DNA from: Nannizziopsis barbatae
Lineage: Eukaryota > Ascomycota > Eurotiomycetes > Onygenales > Nannizziopsiaceae
Assembly: GCA_014964245.1 (NCBI GenBank)
Contig: JACVYH010000006.1
Span: 620,001-684,000 of the forward strand
DNA: 64,000 nt
Direction: 5' to 3'
Position 1 is the stretch's first letter. Each line of letters starts with the position of its first letter. Under the pieces are notes generated by a model that made no database searches, was not told where the DNA came from, and saw only the letters and a program-made list of their open reading frames with translations. Below, one piece after another: positions 10,764 through 20,397 of the stretch. A program made the position numbers and the translations under genes.

Positions 10764-12164
10764 ATGGATTTGGTCGATAGCGTTGGCGAAATTGCACCTG
10801 CGAGACTTGTGATTCCAGACATTCCTGGCGGCCTAGTACCAATATATGAACGACAATCAGCTTCAGCAGAGAAATGTTTCACTCTATTCGAGAATTTGCC
10901 TACCAGTTATAATCCCTCAACATGTTGGTTGGACGGATGCTTTCCAGCCCACCCTCATTTTAATAATGCGGATGAAATCCAATACCACGTCAAGAGTGTA
11001 AAACAACCACTCTTTCGATACATATTAGAGGGGTGCCAGATTCTATTGACACGGACAAACGAAACTGAGCTTTCGAAGTCGTTCAGTCAGCATGAGACGC
11101 TTTGGAGAGCGGGTGTTTCGATAGAAAAATATGGCGTTATTTATCTTGCTACTCGCTCGGAATGTCGCAACGAGTTCCTGCCCGCAATCAGCACTCATCA
11201 ACGTCTTTTTCAGCAAATTGAAGAATACCTTCGAGCCAATGCAAATGCCATTCGTGCCATTAACTATGGCGTTCATCGGCTTGTGAACAGTGGGACTCTG
11301 ACTGTTGAGTACCAGCAACGTCTTGTTCCGCCATTCGCTATCTCAGCAATTGGGCCTAAACATGTTGCCGTCCGTGAGCAGGATTTCCAGGGCGATAGTG
11401 CTTGCTTACTAGATATCCCGCGTAATATCTGGGATTTCCACGATTTTGCTCACCAAACCGCTGCCTCCCTGTGCCCGGAGTTATACGGTTCCAAATATTG
11501 GCCGCATCTCATTAAGCTTCCAGTGGAATTGACGGCTCTCATTCGGAGTCCGAGAATGAAAACAGCCAATCCGACACCCAGGTTCTCAGATGGGGTCATA
11601 TTCAGTGAGCTGCTCACGCCTTTATTCACGGTCGAGGTAGAGGCGAACAGTCAGCACACGTACAAATCGTTAACAGATATAATGGCAACATATGTCTCCG
11701 AATATCTGATGGGCCAGCGTGGGCTTCAGCACCTATCGACTGGATGTATGCTAAGGGCAGAGCAGCCAATCGACGCAGTGAACCTTGCAGTTTTAGTTCA
11801 GAATAAGTCCTATGAATTGACAGCGAGCGAGATAGAGCAACGCGTCATGACTAGAGGCGGACCAAGTGGGAATGAACAGGACGAGCTTGATGGAATGTCT
11901 TCAACGGAGAGAATACGGTTCCTAGCAGATTGCCGACGATGGCTGTATTTCGAAGCGAGGAACACTATCAAACATCGAGCCCAGAAGCTGGCCTACGCGA
12001 AAACTGCCGAGAAATTGCTGTCAAATTGCAGTGAATTGACCGAAGACGGGACTCGACACTTATTGGATTGTATCTTGGACAATGTCCATTACGTAGGGTG
12101 GCAGACGGGCAAGGTTCCCAATCTGTGGGAGACTGTGCGAAATATTGGGTTAGCAGGAACATAA
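10764..12164 (+). CDS. Unrecognised intronless protein, 466 aa
   Basis: A single uninterrupted frame from ATG 10764 to 12164. I do not recognise the family. There is no signal peptide and no membrane segment, and the composition is that of a soluble globular protein. A compact motif WDFHDFAHQTAA places His226 and His230 four residues apart, and acidic residues occur later (SELL near 290, VEVEA near 300). A metal-binding helix is possible, but this is inference. The C-terminal third is helical and charged. It stands alone between a damaged transporter gene and an HAD phosphatase gene, and is one of few long genes here without an intron. The length, ATG start and absence of stops make it a real gene. 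Confidence 0.8.
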   Translation: MDLVDSVGEIAPARLVIPDIPGGLVPIYERQSASAEKCFTLFENLPTSYNPSTCWLDGCFPAHPHFNNADEIQYHVKSVKQPLFRYILEGCQILLTRTNETELSKSFSQHETLWRAGVSIEKYGVIYLATRSECRNEFLPAISTHQRLFQQIEEYLRANANAIRAINYGVHRLVNSGTLTVEYQQRLVPPFAISAIGPKHVAVREQDFQGDSACLLDIPRNIWDFHDFAHQTAASLCPELYGSKYWPHLIKLPVELTALIRSPRMKTANPTPRFSDGVIFSELLTPLFTVEVEANSQHTYKSLTDIMATYVSEYLMGQRGLQHLSTGCMLRAEQPIDAVNLAVLVQNKSYELTASEIEQRVMTRGGPSGNEQDELDGMSSTERIRFLADCRRWLYFEARNTIKHRAQKLAYAKTAEKLLSNCSELTEDGTRHLLDCILDNVHYVGWQTGKVPNLWETVRNIGLAGT

Positions 12165-12878
12165 CAATTCCAATAACCTGCCTCAATTCAAAAGAAAAAA
12201 TAAAATAAAAATTGCTGCAGTCATATCTCTGCAGACCATCAGTTAGGATGTTTCCTGGAGAGAACTTTTGGTGATGGATGATCCCCAGCCGGGCGCAAGG
12301 GGTTGGAAGAAAGTTTGCGGGCTGGCTTTAGCGTAATTTTCCGGAGTTTCGTCAAAAGGGAGAGTCGAAGCTTTTGTCCCTGACTCTCCACCCACTCTGG
12401 AGTAGATATCATAAGTTACGGAGTATGGGGTATGGAGTAGGTATGCAAAATGATGTTTGACTATCGGATTTAGAATATTTCAGGAATAAAAATTGTTGGG
12501 ATTAGCGAAGTATTCCGTAAAAAGCATCTGGTAAGGTACGAAGTACTCTGTATAGGAAAGTCAACCCCGCTTTGACCTTTCATTGGTTAGTACATAACTA
12601 GTTGACAGGACTTGGAATCGTTTCTGTCGAGCTTTTGAATATGATTTTCATGTTCTCGTGTTGGAAAGAACAATTGTGGGTCTCACTCTTGCAGCCAGGT
12701 ACGGAGTACTCCGTAGTAGTACAAGTAACTACCCGTCTCCCTCACTACCTAGTTAGTTTATTTCCACGTTGACAAGGGAACTCAGCGGATCCTCAATCCT
12801 TCCTGTTTCTCTTACCAACCACAAAGAGAACCCTCGCATTTACACCAACACACGCCATCTCCTCTAAATACCGCCTTG
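12165..12878. other. Intergenic region rich in TACGGAGTA-type motifs
   Basis: About 700 bp without a gene. It holds TACGGAGTA at 12417-12425, a degenerate GGAGTATGG/GGTATGGAG run to about 12442, a mutated pair near 12537-12552, and a 16-bp palindrome at 12700-12715. A pyrimidine-rich stretch leads into the ATG at 12879. Confidence 0.6.
12700..12715. repeat. 16-bp perfect palindrome TACGGAGTACTCCGTA
   Basis: Two copies of the dispersed 9-mer overlap in inverted orientation (TACGGAGTA and TACTCCGTA sharing TA), making a perfect 16-bp palindrome about 165 bp upstream of the HAD phosphatase start. It could bind a dimeric factor or be the relic of a small inverted-repeat element. Confidence 0.7.
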
Positions 12879-13655
12879 ATGTCGATGCGAAAGCTTTTCA
12901 TTTTCGATTTCGATGGGACACTGTTTGACACCCGCGATTCTATTTCCCATGCCGTCCAGCTCACTTTCAAAGCTTTACTCCCGGACAATGTTCCCCAGCA
13001 AGCCGAAATTAATCGGCTGATTGCTCGCGGTGCAGGGTTGATTGAATCTTTTCGCACTTATCACCCTGAACCCGAGGTATTCGACAAAGAACAAGCCAAA
13101 TGGATCACCAAATACCGAGAGGTGTACGCTACGGAGGGCCAATTGCTAGTCAAGCCTTTCCCGAGGGTGAATGATCTTCTCAAAGACATGGTGGCTTGCG
13201 GTCATGTACTAGCTGTCGTCAGCAATAAGGGCGTAACGGCGATCAAAGCCTTGCTTAAGCATCATAATCTGGACCATTACATCCCAGATTCTCTAGTTAT
13301 CGGGGACAACACGCCAGGGGCCTTGCAAAAGCCAAATCCAGCAAGCTTTACCGATGTGATCATGCCAGCCTTGAGGATGGAAGGCGTTATTGCTTCGGAG
13401 GCGGTCGTAGTAGGAGATACGGTAACGGACCTTCAATTTGCGAAGAATATCGGGGCGGAAGCTTGGTGGTGTAAGTACGGATATGGAGACCACGAAACGT
13501 GCAAGGCAATGAACCCCGAGGTCGAGATATCCGCTATAAAGGATATCGGCATTCTTGCAAGGGAAAAGGCACTGCCGCGCAACATTTTGAAGTCACAGGT
13601 GGATTGGACGATTGAGCCACAGGTTGAACAAGCCGCTGAAAGACTAGAGAATTAG
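12879..13655 (+). CDS. HAD-superfamily hydrolase, phosphoglycolate phosphatase-like
   Basis: A single exon of 258 aa from the ATG at 12879. The nucleophile motif DFDGTLFDT is near residue 10, motif II (VVSNKG) near 110, the conserved Lys of motif III lies in the LQKPNP segment, and motif IV VVGDTVTDLQFA follows near 180. The helical insert between motifs I and II is a C1-type cap, as in Gph/pyrophosphatase members. Family members hydrolyse small phosphate esters such as 2-phosphoglycolate, and the exact substrate cannot be told from sequence. No targeting signal is visible, so it is probably cytosolic. The neighbours are unrelated. Confidence 0.88.
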   Translation: MSMRKLFIFDFDGTLFDTRDSISHAVQLTFKALLPDNVPQQAEINRLIARGAGLIESFRTYHPEPEVFDKEQAKWITKYREVYATEGQLLVKPFPRVNDLLKDMVACGHVLAVVSNKGVTAIKALLKHHNLDHYIPDSLVIGDNTPGALQKPNPASFTDVIMPALRMEGVIASEAVVVGDTVTDLQFAKNIGAEAWWCKYGYGDHETCKAMNPEVEISAIKDIGILAREKALPRNILKSQVDWTIEPQVEQAAERLEN

Positions 13656-14148
13656 GATCAAAGGTTCCGGTGTGATGGCGTAGCCGCTGATTTCTCCGAA
13701 TCGAAATTCATCCCTAAACTGGGTTCCATTACTCCGTACAAAGTACTCTATGCAGGTGTAGGTTGTGAATGTTGCCTGTCTCTGCTCTGCCCTCCATACA
13801 AGTTATTTTACGGAGTCCAATTTGGTTTCATATTATTGCCAGGCTGTGCAAGATGATTAGTGCAATATCAATAGTCCGGCCGAGGAAATGCCTTGGAAGA
13901 TCCGACCTGCTTAAGTAATGTGGTCCGTCGGCCCGTCTGAGACTCCGAGAATCTTCGAGACGCGACTTTTGCCATCGCTGACATTTGAATGCCTTCCGAT
14001 AATATCGGGGCTTTGGAAGAAATTACCTAGATACCTACCTATCAATACGCCCCGCTCTTCCGCAATTATCACTTCCAAGCCCAATCTGATCTTAACTAAA
14101 TCAACAACACTTGTGAACGATTATAGCACTTCCAAACACAATCCGATC
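13656..14148. other. Intergenic region upstream of CWC24
   Basis: Holds TACTCCGTA at 13730-13738 and TACGGAGT at 13809-13816. The CWC24 frame stays open upstream to an ATG at 13918, but those 77 codons look like leader sequence, not protein. Confidence 0.5.
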
Positions 14149-15045
14149 ATGGCTGAATCGGCAGCAGTTAAGAACGATTCACCGCCCGTTGTGGTGTTCA
14201 AGAAGAGGCGCGTGAAGGAGAATGCCAGAAAACGGCCGGCAACGCCCGAACTAGCTGCGTCACATAGTGACGATGACTCCGACTCTTCGTCTGGAGACGG
14301 CCCACGCCCGGGTCGCATCGTGAAGCGCAGACAGTTGAATCCCGGAGTCGTGGCTGCTACATCAACCGGCGAAAACCACTCCAAAACGACGAGGGACATT
14401 GCCTCAAACGCTCCTCTAATAACAGCTCAAAGACAGCCCCTTCCTACCGCAAACGATGCAACAAAGGCAAGCAACTGGTATGATGAGGGCACCAAAGCCA
14501 AAATTGGGCCAACGAAAACGGCACCCACCAATGTTCGCCTTACTACATACACCGATTTCGCTCCAGATGTGTGCAAAGATTATAAAAAGACAGGTTATTG
14601 CGGTTTTGGCCAGAATTGCGTCTTTCTTCACGACCGTGGTGACTACAAGCAAGGGTGGGAGCTCGACCGAGACTGGGAAAATGTGACGAAAGGAAAGAAA
14701 CTAGCCGGGACGGTGGTGGCAAGCAGGAATAAGACTGATGACCTTGATGATAGCGACGATGACGAGGCTATATTGAAAAATATACCGTTTGCCTGTATTA
14801 TATGTGAAGAGTCCTACAAGTATCCTGTAGTGACACGATGTGGTCACTATTTCTGTGAGCCGTGTGCTTTGAAGCGGTATCGGAAAGACCCGACCTGTGC
14901 GGCTTGTGGGTCTGGTACAAATGGCGTGTTCAATTCCGCCTCTAAGCTGAAGCAATTACTTCAAAAGAAACAGGAGCGGTTAGAAAAGAGACGTCAAGCT
15001 GCCATAGCTGCAGGCGAAGACGTTAGTGATGACGACAATGATTGA
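14149..15045 (+). CDS. CWC24: Pre-mRNA-splicing factor Cwc24 (CCCH + RING)
   Basis: A single exon of 298 aa, starting at ATG 14149 (MAESAAVKND), where family-like sequence begins. The N-terminus is basic and disordered. A CCCH zinc finger of spacing C-x8-C-x5-C-x3-H occupies about residues 142-161, preceded by the conserved TDFAPDVCKDY segment. A C3HC4 RING finger lies at about 215-252 (CIICEES, then CGHYFCEPC). The tail is coiled, rich in lysine and glutamate, and ends acidic. Cwc24 (RNF113 in animals) joins the spliceosome around activation and helps recognise the 5' splice site; the RING can act as an E3 ligase. A longer in-frame start at 13918 is possible but adds unconserved residues. 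Confidence 0.93.
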   Translation: MAESAAVKNDSPPVVVFKKRRVKENARKRPATPELAASHSDDDSDSSSGDGPRPGRIVKRRQLNPGVVAATSTGENHSKTTRDIASNAPLITAQRQPLPTANDATKASNWYDEGTKAKIGPTKTAPTNVRLTTYTDFAPDVCKDYKKTGYCGFGQNCVFLHDRGDYKQGWELDRDWENVTKGKKLAGTVVASRNKTDDLDDSDDDEAILKNIPFACIICEESYKYPVVTRCGHYFCEPCALKRYRKDPTCAACGSGTNGVFNSASKLKQLLQKKQERLEKRRQAAIAAGEDVSDDDND

Positions 15046-15691
15046 CGATCTAGCAATATTGGAAGAACACACCTCTCATATTCTATTCGAAATCGGGGTT
15101 TAATCACCAGCAGCCGAGGCTATGTTGTCGAGGCTCAGTCTTAAGGCTGGTGAGTGGGAAATGAGTCCGGTATACGGAGGGCTGCTAGGAGGCCATATCG
15201 TGACATCGTCATACTCAGTACCGCCTATTACCTACAATGAGGGCCTTTGGCCTCTTATTACATATAAGACCGCCGCACTCGGGTTGGAAAGCCAAGCAGC
15301 CTCTACAATTCTCTCTCAGCAATAGCGAGCGGCTTACCGAGCTTTCTAACCATTCACCTCGGATGGTATACACGCTTCTACGTCAGTTACCGGGGAGAAT
15401 TCTAGGTCCTTACATATGATATAATACTGCCCAATACAACACTCTTGGAAGATCCAATCTCCCAAAACCATACTAAATTTGTATTTTACAGCAATTATAT
15501 ACCAATTTATTGATCTCTCTATCAACATCTCCCGCTGTGGCCATTACATATTACACTAGGACCTTGAATGTAGCAAAAAGAAAGCTGGTATTTTTAAGAT
15601 GGATACGGAATATACGATGCTCCTTTTAAAAACTCCTCGCCTTGGAACCCAAACAATATTGATTGATAACTTTTTGTACCCGTAGAAATCA
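15046..15691. other. Convergent 3' region between CWC24 and MAK16
   Basis: No supported gene or RNA. Only short frames without protein character occur. Confidence 0.5.
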
Positions 15692-16802
15692 TTATGCAAA
15701 CACGCTCTCCTTCGCCGGGGCCTCTGTCTCGTATTCGATCTCGACCCGCGCTCCCTTCTTGCGAGGTTTCGTAATCGGCGCTGCGCGTTTTCGCTTAGTC
15801 CCAGGAGCAGGTTTCTTCTGCGGCGTCTCGTCTTCGCTACTTTGTTCTCCACCTTCACTACCGGAGCCATCACTATCACTCTCGTCATCGTCATCTTCGT
15901 CGAGGCTGTCATCATCGGCTCCTTCACCAATCCAATCTTCCAAATCCTCCAGGTCCTCATCTTCATCAAAATCGCTGACGTACTCAACCTCTCCAACGCC
16001 TTCTTCTTCCTCTTCTTCTTCGTCCTCCAGCTCCTCCTCAATACCCTCATCAAGGTCCTCGTCACGTTGACCCTCTCCCTGTCGCTCCAATCCTCGAAGC
16101 ACCTTCTTCCAAATATTCTCCTCCACATTTAGCGGTCGGTCTCCATAAGCACCGCTTCTCAGACGTTCAATAAGCTCTCGTTCGATAGCCCTCTCCACCT
16201 TTGCTGCCGCCTCTGCTTTTCGCTCTCTCGTTGCTTCTCTGTGTCTGATCTTCGGCGCCAATTTGGGCACCAGCTTTTCGCCCAAACGATCTTCTTCTTT
16301 GGCAAGACGTTTCATCCGAATACCGACTTGTGTAAGACGTGTAAGACGTTGTTTGCATTTGTGGATCAAGAATTTTGGCCAGTAGATTAAGCGTTCATCA
16401 ATTTGCTCCAGAGCTTTTGCATAATTGGATGACAGCCGTATTCGCTCCCACCATTTATTTGGCATATGTGACCGTTCGATTGTTTTCATGTAGAGGTACA
16501 TAGCTCCGGTCGCCGGGTCGGAACGCACCGTGGCATAACGCGAGTTTGCAAGCGGACATGATTGACGATTGCAAAATCCTGTGACGTTGTACTCATTTCG
16601 ACAGAAGTTTTGATCTTTCGTAGTCCTAAGAGAGAACAGTATTAGTCGCATTCGAATTCGGATACTCGAGATAGCTCTGGATTTCCCAAGGAGCGAAAAG
16701 AAAAAAAATTTCGGGCAGTCGGAGTAAAGACAAGGCTTACTTGAGCTTGAATGAGCAGAACTGCTGGTTGATCACCTGCCAAACGATCTCATCAGACGAC
16801 AT
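15692..16802 (-). CDS. MAK16: Ribosome biogenesis protein Mak16
   Basis: Two exons, 16741-16802 and 15692-16625, with a 115-nt intron; 331 aa. The N-terminus reads MSSDEIVWQVINQQFCSFK and continues across the splice into the conserved cysteine-bearing block NFCRNEYNVTGFCNRQSCPL, which is diagnostic for Mak16 (L28e-like fold). The middle is a basic helical region. Residues about 210-290 are a long run of aspartate and glutamate, followed by a lysine-rich tail with nuclear-localisation character. Mak16 is a nucleolar factor bound to Rpf1 and needed for early 60S subunit maturation. The exon 1 splice restores the exact family N-terminus, so the start is secure. Confidence 0.96.
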
Positions 16803-17643
16803 ACTGCAGAAGATTAAGCGCAATCTGGAATTATCCCAGGTTGGCCAAATTGTTAGAAATTGTCTGCGGCTCGCAGCTTTTATTATTTTTCTGAGAAATA
16901 ATTTTGATGGGAAATAATTGGGTCAGAAATGCTGAGTAACAGACCTTTCCACTAAAAATCGAAGTCATGTGACTAGGATTCTATCACCGCCAATGCCAAG
17001 CTTCGACCTCATCACTGCCGACTTCTATCAAAGCAGTTATTAGCGGACCTACAAAATACCTAGGTATGCTCATACTGATCGTCCTCGTTCTCTGGTCTGC
17101 TCGGAGACATCTAATTGCTTGTTACAATATAAAGAGGCCCTGTGACCCTCCTTATTCACGTTTTGAGCATAAAAAGCATACCACTCTTATGACCATCAGT
17201 CATTCTTTTCGTCCAATAGGAGAGGCTTATGAGATGATTTCAGAAGTTGCTGCAATGTCAGATTATCTCACTAGAATGATGAGTGCTGTTCATCTTGTCT
17301 ACCATTGGGACCATGCTGTAGGACCTGTTGTGCCCATCCATCACCTGATGGGTGGATGGGGGTTTGATATCTATCAATCAGGCAGTTATGAGCAGTTTAT
17401 ACCCTAGGCCCGTTAGCGCCGGAATTTCCCGTGAAACTGGTTCACTTGGCAGTTCTCTACTTGGAACATATATCGTCACTTCTTTATGTTCACGTCTGGC
17501 AACAACACAGGTTTTAAGCGAGAGCCAGCTTGTCGCACATTTATATTTTTGCTCTAGATTCTTTACCTGGATCCCACAAGCATTCCAACTCAAGCTGTAT
17601 TTACTCCCTTTTTCATGTATTGGTTGAATCCATATCATTTACA
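16803..17643. other. Intergenic region between MAK16 and the zinc-finger gene
   Basis: Divergent promoter region of about 840 bp. It carries the palindrome TACCTAGGTA at 17057-17066. Plus-strand frames at 17066-17407 and 17352-17627 have no recognisable features. Confidence 0.5.
17057..17066. repeat. Palindrome TACCTAGGTA, copy 1
   Basis: A perfect 10-bp palindrome. Identical copies lie at 18971-18980 and 35247-35256, all intergenic. Confidence 0.6.
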
Positions 17644-18527
17644 ATGGCATTCCCATTAGGAATTGCTGCTCCTCAAATTTTTTACTGCCACAGGTGCAAA
17701 GTTGGCTTTCATACCCCCTTCGAATACTGGCGCCATATCAACTCCTCGATAAATCATCACCTGTGCGGGATTTGCCAATACGTATTGGATTTTGACAGTT
17801 TCACTGATCTTCAAACGCACCTTGAAGAATACCATTTTTATTGCGAGCCATGCAAGTGGTTTGCACCATCTGAAATTGGGCTCTGGCAACATAATTGTGC
17901 AAGGCACTCCATGTGCGTCACCTGTGGTGATTATTTCCTCAATCTGCACCAGGTCACTGTGGTATGGATATTTTTTCTGCCTTCTTACTTGAGGTTTATT
18001 ATTCTAAGTCATTTTGGTCTTTGCAGCATGGTTTTGTTCACAGACCAAATGCTGTTTCTTGCTATGGATGCCCAATCCAGTTCCCGGTCCTTTCTGCCCT
18101 ATACGGTCACCTTGAATCTAGTCGTTGCGCCTCAGGTGTAACGAGTGAAGACGTGAAGAATATCGCAATAGAATATGTGTGCCGCCTCCCTGATTCTCCT
18201 GATCGGACGTTCTACTGCGTGGACTGCTCACGGAACTTTAATCAAATGTGCGATTTGCTTCAGCATTGCGAAACAAGGTCATGCCGAGCAGGCTATTGGG
18301 GAGGCACCGGACGAGTTGGCCAATTGGCAGAATACGTGAAGTCTCGCCTTCTAGATCTAGTGAATTCTCGAAAACAAGAAGAAAAGAACGACAATGACGA
18401 TGACGATGACGACGCTACTATCATCCAACCATTGTACGGAAATGAAGATGTTGATTCAACACACCAGGCGGAAATCGGTTCTGATATTCCGCGGATTGTC
18501 ATTAGTGGACCTCCTAGTGATACTTAA
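17644..18527 (+). CDS. C2H2-type zinc-finger protein of unknown function
   Basis: Two exons, 17644-17961 and 18027-18527, give 272 aa; the 66-nt intron uses GTATGG and TTTGCAG. Cysteine and histidine pairs repeat along the protein (YCHRCKVGF, LCGICQYVL, YCEPCKWF, MCVTCGDYF, CYGC, YCVDCSRNF), each followed by a helix with histidines, so about six degenerate C2H2-like fingers are present. The C-terminal 70 residues are charged and include a run of aspartates near 237-245. Fungal proteins of this type are common and mostly uncharacterised; a nucleic-acid or protein-binding role is inferred. The donor could be nine bases earlier (GTCACT), which would remove three residues. Confidence 0.78.
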
Positions 18528-19134
18528 GCCTAGAGCCTACTATTTCTTCTGGTAATCGTGTGGCTTCAAGTGCGAAGTATGCATGCTGAGACGGATTTAA
18601 ATGATCTTATCTAATGTTTTTAACGGGCTTACAGTCAACTCGCGGATTACTTTCGTCGGGACCAGCAAACAGCTCTCCGATAAGGGAACCGAACCCGGTA
18701 GGAATGAAACGCAACTCTCAATTTCAGCCTAATAAACGGTTGATATTTTGTGCTTCGAACCCTTGGAAGTTTTTAAGCCCCTTAGCAAAACCAACATAAC
18801 GAGAGACATTTTCTTATTCCAAACATAAATAGAAGTAATTAAAGTACCAATTTGGTGACCAACACATACAATGGTACCTCAGTCACGTGTCATCCATATA
18901 ATTCCAAATCATGGCCAATTTAAACCTTCTCCTGGAATAAGGACTAATATATTATCCGATATTTAGCCGCTACCTAGGTAATCGGTGCTCTAGATATAAA
19001 CGCGCGCTTAGCGTCCGACATTCAGAAACACCGTACACGTCAAATCAAAATCCTACGGGGGAGGGTTGGAATCAAGCTTCGCCAATCTTAAAGCCGTCTT
19101 TACATCCCATTGCCAAGTATTCGTTTTAGCACAC
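18528..19134. other. Intergenic region upstream of the LDH2-type gene
   Basis: AT-rich, with the palindrome TACCTAGGTA at 18971-18980 and a possible TATA element (GATATAAA) near 18994. No gene was seen. Confidence 0.5.
18971..18980. repeat. Palindrome TACCTAGGTA, copy 2
   Basis: Identical to the copies at 17057-17066 and 35247-35256. It lies about 155 bp before the start of the LDH2-type gene. Confidence 0.6.
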
Positions 19135-20208
19135 ATGTCGTCAACTCCGTCAGCCCCAATCCGTGTCTCCGCCGCAGCTGCACGACATTTTGTCCAGGGC
19201 CTTCTCGAGCAACATCAGGTTTCCGGGCCACACGCTGCCATCGTAGCTCGATGTCTCGTGGATGCCGATCTTCGCGGTGTAGAATCGCATGGTATCAACA
19301 GAATTCCATCCTACATTGCTCGTATCCGCCATGGCATCCTTGACCCCACCGCATGTCCTATTGTCACTAAGATAACCCCCGTGGTAGCACAAATCGACGC
19401 ACGCAATTGTTTCGGTTTCGTCGCCGCTCATGAAGCCATGAATACGGCCATTCAAATGGCGCGTGAGTATGGTATTGGGATGGTTTCAGTAAAGCATTCA
19501 AACCACTTCGGCATGTCGGCGTCGTTTGTTCAACAAGCCATCGAGGCAAACATGCTTAGCCTTGTGTTCACTAACTCTTCACCGGCTCTTCCCGTTTGGG
19601 GTGGGAAAGATAAACTTATGGGAGTATCTCCAATCGCATGCGGCGCTCCAGCGGGCGACTCTTCAATTCCGTTCATTTTGGATATGGCTCCCTCTGTCGC
19701 TGCGCGAGGAAAGATATACAAAGCCCTTCGTCGAGAACAGCAAATTCCGTCTGATTGGGCACTGGACAAAGATGGCGCGCCTACCACCGATCCTGCTGCG
19801 GCTCTCAATGGCGTAATGCTCCCTATGGGTGGACCTAAAGGTTCGGCATTATCTATTATGATGGATGTGTTTTCTGGGGTGTTGTCTGGTTCCGCATTTG
19901 CAGGACATGTCACTAATCCTTATGATCCATCAAAACCTGCTGATGTAGGTCACTTTTTTCTGGCTATAAAGCCAGACTTGTTCATGGCAATGGAAGAGTT
20001 CAAAAGCCGGATGGATTATTTGTATCGTAGAATCGTGGAGGCGGAGAAAATGACCGGTGTCGAGAGGATATATTATCCTGGAGAAATCGAGCTTCTGGTA
20101 GCGAAGACCCGAGAAGAGGAAGGGATACCGTATGTAAAATCAGAAATCGACCCGTTGAACCGAGAGGCAGACCTAGTTGGTGAAAGCCACCTTGAGGGTC
20201 TCGATTAA
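19135..20208 (+). CDS. Malate/L-lactate dehydrogenase family (LDH2) oxidoreductase
   Basis: A single exon of 357 aa from ATG 19135; the upstream in-frame extension lacks an ATG. It shows the LDH2 family blocks in order: RGVESHGINRIPSY near residue 47, GMVSVKHSNHFGMSA near 120 with the conserved His, the segment NSSPALPVWGG near 148, and GGPKGSALSIMMDVFSG near 235. Members are NAD(P)H-dependent 2-ketoacid reductases unrelated to classical LDH; substrates include malate, lactate, ureidoglycolate, sulfolactate and piperideine-2-carboxylate. The substrate cannot be assigned here. No targeting signal is visible. The length is normal and all key blocks are intact. Confidence 0.92.
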   Translation: MSSTPSAPIRVSAAAARHFVQGLLEQHQVSGPHAAIVARCLVDADLRGVESHGINRIPSYIARIRHGILDPTACPIVTKITPVVAQIDARNCFGFVAAHEAMNTAIQMAREYGIGMVSVKHSNHFGMSASFVQQAIEANMLSLVFTNSSPALPVWGGKDKLMGVSPIACGAPAGDSSIPFILDMAPSVAARGKIYKALRREQQIPSDWALDKDGAPTTDPAAALNGVMLPMGGPKGSALSIMMDVFSGVLSGSAFAGHVTNPYDPSKPADVGHFFLAIKPDLFMAMEEFKSRMDYLYRRIVEAEKMTGVERIYYPGEIELLVAKTREEEGIPYVKSEIDPLNREADLVGESHLEGLD

Positions 20209-20397
20209 AAGAATCGAAAAGTGGATTGACTAGTCATTAAAATCCCAGATTTAAACAGCAAGCAAAATGGGAAAACAAAATCATTATCTTTACAATCCTT
20301 AACCATATTCTCGATGACAGACTCGAAACCAGGTACAACAAAGGGATATCTCCAAAGATTCAAAGCGGTTAGAAAACAGCATTTACCCAGGTGTCAG

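Noticed and set aside
13918..14148. In-frame N-terminal extension of CWC24
   Set aside because: The 77 extra codons are unlike the family, and the conserved start is at 14149.
15842..16132. Serine/leucine-rich frames opposite MAK16
   Set aside because: They are shadows of the acidic repeat codons of MAK16.
17066..17627. Two overlapping plus-strand frames before the zinc-finger gene
   Set aside because: No similarity or motif was recognised, and they lie in the promoter region of a convincing gene.
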